A stretch of DNA of 64,000 nt from Roseibium aquae (GTDB lineage Bacteria > Pseudomonadota > Alphaproteobacteria > Rhizobiales > Stappiaceae), in the NCBI RefSeq assembly GCF_008711285.1, contig NZ_VXDC01000001.1, positions 372,001 through 436,000 on the forward strand, in the 5' to 3' direction. Below the pieces are notes generated by a model. It saw only the letters and a list, made by a program, of their open reading frames with translations. It was not told the origin of the DNA and did no database searches. Positions 59,583 to 64,000 of this stretch are shown in pieces (the stretch's first letter is position 1; each line of letters starts with the position of its first letter). The position numbers and the translations under genes were made by a program.

Positions 59583-61416
59583 GCGCTTCGAAGCACTGCT
59601 CGATCCGTTCGCCGACATGTCCCTCGACGTGCCGCCGAAAGGGTTTTGGGCCTTCTGCTGGTTCTACACGAAACCCGTTTGGCCGATCCTTCTGGGAGTG
59701 GCGATCCTGTCAGGGATCGCCGCTGGTCTGGAAGTGTTCATTTTCACGTTTCTGGGCGATCTGGTGAACTGGCTGACCGACGCTGACCCGGAGACGTTCC
59801 TGTCGGAAAACTGGGGAATGCTGGCCATGATGGCGCTGGTGATCCTCGTAGTGTATCCGGTCTTTGAAGGCTTTTGGCAGGTCCTGTTCCATCAGGGACT
59901 GATGGCAACTTACCCGATGTCCATCAGATGGCGGGTCCACCGGTATCTGTTGCGGCAGAGCGTCTCGTTCTATCAGGACGATTTCGCCGGGCGGATTGCC
60001 AACAAGTTGATGCAGACCGCCTTGGCCGTGCGTGAGGTCGTCACCCGCATTGCCGACATCTTCGTCTACGTCACCGTTTATTTCACGTCTGCGGTGATCG
60101 TGGTCCTGCAGGCCGATCTTTGGCTGGCGGTGCCGTTTATGCTTTGGCTTGGTGCCTATCTGGTGACCCTGCGGGTCTTCATTCCACGGTTGAAGGATAC
60201 ATCCAAGGACCAAGCGGATGCCCGTTCCATCATGACGGGGCATGTCGTCGACGCCTACACCAACATCGCGACGGTGAAGCTGTTCTCACACGCCGACCGG
60301 GAGGAGGACTATGCCCGCGGCTCGATGATGTCCTTTCTGGACACGGTGTTCCGGCAGATGCGTTTCGTCACGCTGCTCAATATCACCCTGACTGTCATCA
60401 ACATGCTGCTTCTTGCGTCCGTTGGCGGTTTGTCGATCCTGCTCTGGAAAGCGTCAGCCGTGACCACTGGGGATATTGCCATCGCCGTGGCACTGGTGCT
60501 GCGCATTCAGGGGATGTCCCAGTGGATCCTGTGGGAGGTCTCGGGTCTTTTCGAGAATGTGGGCACGGTCCAGGATGGCATCACCACCATCTCCCGGGAT
60601 CGGGACGTTGTGGACGCACCCGATGCGAAACCTTTGAAGGTTGCGGAAGGCGATATCCGTTTCGAGAATGTCCGCTTCCATTACGGAAAGCAGACCGGGG
60701 TCATCCAGGACTTCAATTTGACCATCTGTCCCGGCGAAAAGGTCGGCCTGATCGGCCGCTCCGGTGCCGGGAAATCAACCCTCGTCAACCTTTTGCTGAG
60801 GTTTTACGACTTGGAGGGCGGGCAGATCCTCGTGGACGGAGCGGATATCTCGACCTTTCTCCAGGATGATCTTCGGGCGCAAATTGGCGTGGTGTCGCAG
60901 GACACATCGCTGCTTCACCGCTCGATTTTTGAGAATGTCGCATATGGTAAGCCGCAAGTAAGCCGCGAGGAAGTGCGGCTTGCCCTTGAAAAAGCCCATG
61001 CCTGGGAGTTTGTGCAAGGCCTTTCGGACCCATCAGGCCGAACCGGTCTCGATGCCCATGTGGGTGAACGGGGTGTCAAGCTGTCGGGTGGCCAGCGGCA
61101 GCGGATCGCGATCGCGCGGGTTCTGCTCAAAAACGCACCGATCCTGATCCTGGACGAAGCAACGTCGGCGCTCGATTCGGAAGTGGAAACGGCCATCCAG
61201 GAAAGTCTGTTCGACTTGATGGAGGGCAAAACCGTGATTGCGATCGCCCATCGCCTCTCGACGATCGCTGCCATGGACCGTCTGATTATTCTCGACAAAG
61301 GCCGGATCATGGAAGAGGGGACGCATGCGCAACTTATTGAAAAGAATGGACTATATGCGCAGCTCTGGTCGCATCAATCCGGTGGTTTTCTCGTCGAGGG
61401 CGAGGCGGCGGCCTGA
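59575..61416 (+). CDS. ABC transporter, fused permease/ATPase (exporter), paralogue
   Basis: The product is 613 residues from ATG 59575. It has six transmembrane helices and an ATPase with Walker A GRSGAGKSTLVNLLLRFYD, signature LSGGQRQRIAIARVLLKNAP, Walker B ILILDEATSALD and IAHRLST. The last ~150 residues are nearly identical in character to the exporter at 54677, so the pair arose by duplication or works as a heterodimer. The two genes flank DUF2177, a chemoreceptor and the small membrane protein. Confidence 0.92.
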   Translation: MFKRFEALLDPFADMSLDVPPKGFWAFCWFYTKPVWPILLGVAILSGIAAGLEVFIFTFLGDLVNWLTDADPETFLSENWGMLAMMALVILVVYPVFEGFWQVLFHQGLMATYPMSIRWRVHRYLLRQSVSFYQDDFAGRIANKLMQTALAVREVVTRIADIFVYVTVYFTSAVIVVLQADLWLAVPFMLWLGAYLVTLRVFIPRLKDTSKDQADARSIMTGHVVDAYTNIATVKLFSHADREEDYARGSMMSFLDTVFRQMRFVTLLNITLTVINMLLLASVGGLSILLWKASAVTTGDIAIAVALVLRIQGMSQWILWEVSGLFENVGTVQDGITTISRDRDVVDAPDAKPLKVAEGDIRFENVRFHYGKQTGVIQDFNLTICPGEKVGLIGRSGAGKSTLVNLLLRFYDLEGGQILVDGADISTFLQDDLRAQIGVVSQDTSLLHRSIFENVAYGKPQVSREEVRLALEKAHAWEFVQGLSDPSGRTGLDAHVGERGVKLSGGQRQRIAIARVLLKNAPILILDEATSALDSEVETAIQESLFDLMEGKTVIAIAHRLSTIAAMDRLIILDKGRIMEEGTHAQLIEKNGLYAQLWSHQSGGFLVEGEAAA

Positions 61417-61742
61417 GGGCCGCCGTCCGTGGCCGGCTTGGCAAACATGCCAGTGGCACCGCGTCAGGCTTTCGCTGGTCCGGCCTGTCGAAAGCTTCGC
61501 GTGGCCCGGACCGACGCGGCAAAATAGCTGCGACATTTGTGTTTCGTGCCGACTGGTGATCTGGACAACGGCCCGGAAGGGTGCAAAAAGACATGCGTTT
61601 CAAGCTGGTGCGAGTTCTTGCCGCACCATGCTGCCGTTGAGCCCTGCATCGAACCGCCTATCCTTCCCGTTTATCGAGAAGGTTCCCGCGGTCTCCTGCG
61701 GGCTTTCGGTTCATGTAGAACAGGTTTCGAGAGGACGCGACC
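61417..61742. other. Upstream region of petABC
   Basis: The 326-bp gap has no supported gene. A GGCGGC...GCCGCC hairpin overlaps the stop of the exporter (about 61406-61427). No clean promoter is visible, though the petABC operon must start here. Confidence 0.4.
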
Positions 61743-62306
61743 TTGGCACACACGGATCAGGCGGAACCGACCCGCCGGGATTTCCTCTATATTGCGACCG
61801 GCGCAATGGGCGCTGTCGGAGTGGGCGCACTGGCTTGGCCGTTTATCGATCAGATGAATCCGGACGCGGGCGCACTCGCTCTGGCCTCGATTGAAGTCGA
61901 TATTTCGTCAGTCGAAGAAGGCCAGTCGGTCACGGTGACGTGGCGTGGTAAGCCGGTTTTCATCCGCTACCGCACCCCGGCCGAGATCGACGAGGCGAAC
62001 AGCACCCCCATTGAGGCTTTGCCCGACCCCTTGGCCCGGAACTCCAACCTTCCCGCGGATGCGCCGGCAACGGACGCAAACCGAGGCGCGGAAGGCGCGG
62101 AGCAATGGCTGGTCCAGGTCGGCATCTGTACGCACCTTGGCTGCGTGCCCATGGGTGACGGCGCCGGCGAGTACAACGGCTGGTTCTGTCCGTGCCACGG
62201 CTCGCATTACGATACGGCTGGCCGTATCCGCAAAGGCCCGGCACCGGAAAACCTTTTGATCCCGCCGTATCGGTTTGTCACCGATACCACGATCGAAATC
62301 GGCTGA
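61743..62306 (+). CDS. petA: Ubiquinol-cytochrome c reductase iron-sulfur (Rieske) subunit
   Basis: The Rieske protein passes electrons from ubiquinol to cytochrome c1. The product is 187 residues; the start is a TTG at 61743 with AGAGGA upstream. The N terminus carries a Tat signal/anchor ([20 protein letters not shown]). The 2Fe-2S ligands are in [11 protein letters not shown] and CPCHGSHYD, and the Pro loop (GPAPENL) follows. First gene of petA-petB-petC. Confidence 0.96.
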   Translation: MAHTDQAEPTRRDFLYIATGAMGAVGVGALAWPFIDQMNPDAGALALASIEVDISSVEEGQSVTVTWRGKPVFIRYRTPAEIDEANSTPIEALPDPLARNSNLPADAPATDANRGAEGAEQWLVQVGICTHLGCVPMGDGAGEYNGWFCPCHGSHYDTAGRIRKGPAPENLLIPPYRFVTDTTIEIG

Positions 62307-62330
62307 CGGCCAGGATTTGAGGAGAAACCC

Positions 62331-63599
62331 ATGGCTGGACATTCCAACTACGTTCCGCAGAGCGCGGCCGCCAAGTGGCTTGAGAGCCGCCTGCCGGTCA
62401 TCTCGCTGGTGCGCGGATCCTTCGTCGACTTTCCGACCCCGAAGAACCTGAACTATTTCTGGACCTTCGGTGGTATCCTGTTCTTCATCCTGATCGCCCA
62501 GATCCTCACCGGGGTCGTGCTGGCGATGCACTACACAGCCAGCACGACCATGGCGTTCGACAGTGTCGAAAAGATCATGCGCGACGTGAACTTCGGCTGG
62601 CTCTTGCGCTATCTGCACGCCAACGGCGCGTCGATGTTCTTCATCGCGGTTTACATCCACATCTTCCGCGGTTTGTATTACGGGTCCTACAAGGCCCCGC
62701 GCGAGGTTTCGTGGATCCTCGGTGTGATCATCTTCCTGCTGATGATGGCGACGGCGTTCATGGGCTACGTTCTGCCTTGGGGGCAAATGTCCTTCTGGGG
62801 TGCGACCGTGATCACCAACCTGTTCTCCGCTTTGCCGCTCGTCGGTGAGAGTGTCGTGACATGGCTCTGGGGTGGCTTTGCGGTCGACAATCCGACCCTG
62901 AACCGTTTCTTCTCGCTGCACTACCTGCTGCCGTTCATGATCTTCGGTGTTGTCCTGCTGCACGTGTGGGCGTTCCACACCACCGGCAACAACAACCCGA
63001 CCGGCGTGCAGCCCAAGTCCAAGCAGGACACGGTGCCGTTCCACCCTTACTACACGGTCAAGGATCTGTTCGCGATTGTGGTGTTCATGATCCTGTTCGC
63101 CTATTTCGTGTTCTACCTGCCGAACTATCTCGGCCATGCGGACAACTATATCGAGGCGAACCCGCTGGTGACGCCGGCGCACATTGTGCCCGAATGGTAC
63201 TTCCTGCCGTTCTACGCCATCCTGCGCGCCGTGCCGGACAAGCTTGGCGGGGTCGTGCTGATGTTCGGCGCCATTGCCGTGCTGTTCATCCTGCCTTGGC
63301 TCGACACGTCGAAGGTTCGCTCCGGTGCGTACCGGCCTCTGTTCAAGCAGTTCTTCTGGATTTTCGCCGCCAACGCCGTTGCTCTGGGGTATCTCGGCGC
63401 GATGCCGGCGGAGGGGATCTACGTGATCCTGTCGCAGATCTGCACAGCCATCTACTTCGCGTATTTCCTGATCGTTCTTCCGGTGCTGGGCTTCCTGGAA
63501 AAGCCGAACCCGGTTCCCACGTCCATTTCGGAATCCGTTCTGAAAGGCGGGGGATCAGGGACCCCGCTCGGTGCGGCAGCCGCACCGGAAACGAAGTAA
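62331..63599 (+). CDS. petB: Ubiquinol-cytochrome c reductase cytochrome b subunit
   Basis: Cytochrome b holds the two b-type hemes and the quinone sites of the bc1 complex. The product is 422 residues with AGGAGAAACCC before the ATG. It has eight transmembrane helices. The heme-ligand regions are in [40 protein letters not shown], and [20 protein letters not shown]; the Qo motif PEWYFLP is present, as is [19 protein letters not shown]. Fused-type mitochondrial-like length. Downstream petC begins 31 bp later. Confidence 0.98.
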   Translation: MAGHSNYVPQSAAAKWLESRLPVISLVRGSFVDFPTPKNLNYFWTFGGILFFILIAQILTGVVLAMHYTASTTMAFDSVEKIMRDVNFGWLLRYLHANGASMFFIAVYIHIFRGLYYGSYKAPREVSWILGVIIFLLMMATAFMGYVLPWGQMSFWGATVITNLFSALPLVGESVVTWLWGGFAVDNPTLNRFFSLHYLLPFMIFGVVLLHVWAFHTTGNNNPTGVQPKSKQDTVPFHPYYTVKDLFAIVVFMILFAYFVFYLPNYLGHADNYIEANPLVTPAHIVPEWYFLPFYAILRAVPDKLGGVVLMFGAIAVLFILPWLDTSKVRSGAYRPLFKQFFWIFAANAVALGYLGAMPAEGIYVILSQICTAIYFAYFLIVLPVLGFLEKPNPVPTSISESVLKGGGSGTPLGAAAAPETK

Positions 63600-63629
63600 A
63601 GCGAACCGGATCAGGAGTTATTTGAGACA

Positions 63630-64000
63630 ATGAAAACTATGATCAAAATGGTTCGCTCGCTGGCAGCGGTGGTGGCGCTTGGCGTCGCTGCCACCCCGGC
63701 CCTGGCGGCCGGCAAGAAGATCGAGATGAGCTATCAGTATTGGTCGTTCGCCGGTCCGTTCGGAACATACGATCGCGCGCAACTTCAGCGTGGGTTCAAG
63801 GTCTACCAGCAAAACTGCGCTGCCTGTCATGGCTTGAGCCGTGTCGCGTTCCGCAATCTGGCCGAGGATGGTGGGCCCAGTTTCACCGAGGACGAAGCCA
63901 AGGCGATCGCCGCGGAATACATCGTCATGGACGGGCCGGATGATTTCGGCGACATGTTCGAGCGGCCGGCGATCCTGGCCGACCGGTTCCCGTCGCCGTT
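63630..64000 (+). CDS. petC: Cytochrome c1 subunit, 5' part (cut by window edge)
   Basis: Cytochrome c1 receives electrons from the Rieske centre and passes them to soluble cytochrome c. The frame runs from ATG 63630 (AGGAG at 63612-63616) off the right edge. It shows a signal peptide (MVRSLAAVVALGVAATPALA) and the heme motif YQQNCAACHGLSRVAFRNL (CxxCH). 371 bp are visible. Completes the petABC operon. Confidence 0.95.
   Translation, partial: MKTMIKMVRSLAAVVALGVAATPALAAGKKIEMSYQYWSFAGPFGTYDRAQLQRGFKVYQQNCAACHGLSRVAFRNLAEDGGPSFTEDEAKAIAAEYIVMDGPDDFGDMFERPAILADRFPSP

Noticed and set aside
61908-63182. 424-codon minus-strand frame opposite petA/petB
   Set aside because: Antisense shadow of strongly conserved bc1 genes.
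1-64000. CRISPR arrays or insertion sequences
   Set aside because: No regularly spaced repeat array and no transposase frame or terminal inverted repeats were seen.

Overview
The window is alphaproteobacterial chromosome. The evidence is a CtrA-type flagellar gene set (fliK-flgD-sciP-fliF-fliG-fliH-fliN-flbD-flhA), several TTAA-N7-TTAA CtrA boxes, an ISP/cytochrome b/cytochrome c1 (petABC) operon, and the high GC of the core genes. The genus is not resolved; a Rhodospirillales/Kiloniellales-like or Rhizobiales-like organism would fit.

Layout: (1) 1-981, the 5' part of a LysR regulator divergent from a secreted NTF2-like protein. (2) 1121-22210, a ~21 kb integrative and mobilizable element inserted at the 3' end of a tRNA-Met(CAT) gene. 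It is bounded by 49-bp perfect direct repeats (1121-1169 and 22162-22210). From left to right it carries a tyrosine integrase flanked by GAATCCTT iterons, a six-gene operon of small unknown (mostly acidic) proteins ending in a strong terminator, a mobilization block (two small ORFs, relaxase, MobC, candidate oriT), a DUF262+HEPN gene pair, a plasmid-type Rep protein, a zinc-ribbon protein, a DNA methyltransferase-SF2 helicase-GIY-YIG nuclease operon, a 39-codon small ORF with its own terminator, a DUF3102 protein behind a 23-bp palindrome, and a second copy of the left-end repeats. (3) 22374-39380, core genes: mnmA, the flagellar cluster, a GNAT gene, mtnA, a CtrA-box-preceded membrane protein and a metallophosphoesterase. 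(4) 39499-53998, housekeeping genes: glutathionyl-hydroquinone reductase, GNAT, a MoxR-DUF58-DUF4159-membrane protein operon, DUF1285, Nudix, DUF6111, cca, HD-GYP and hemF. (5) 54028-64000: trmL, two paralogous ABC exporters with DUF2177, a chemoreceptor and a small membrane protein between them, then petA-petB-petC, with petC cut by the window end.

How it fits together: the island has what it needs to integrate and excise (int, att sites, arm-type repeats), to be mobilized by a helper (relaxase, MobC, oriT-like hairpins) and possibly to replicate when excised (Rep). Its cargo is two candidate anti-phage modules: the DUF262/HEPN pair, and the three-gene MTase-helicase-GIY-YIG system. The methyltransferase lacks an obvious nuclease motif of its own, so cleavage may be supplied in trans. 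In the flagellar cluster, CtrA-like sites precede sciP, fliF, a small gene opposite flhA and a downstream membrane protein. A sigma-54 promoter precedes fliK and the sigma-54 activator FlbD is encoded in the cluster, matching the Caulobacter-type hierarchy.
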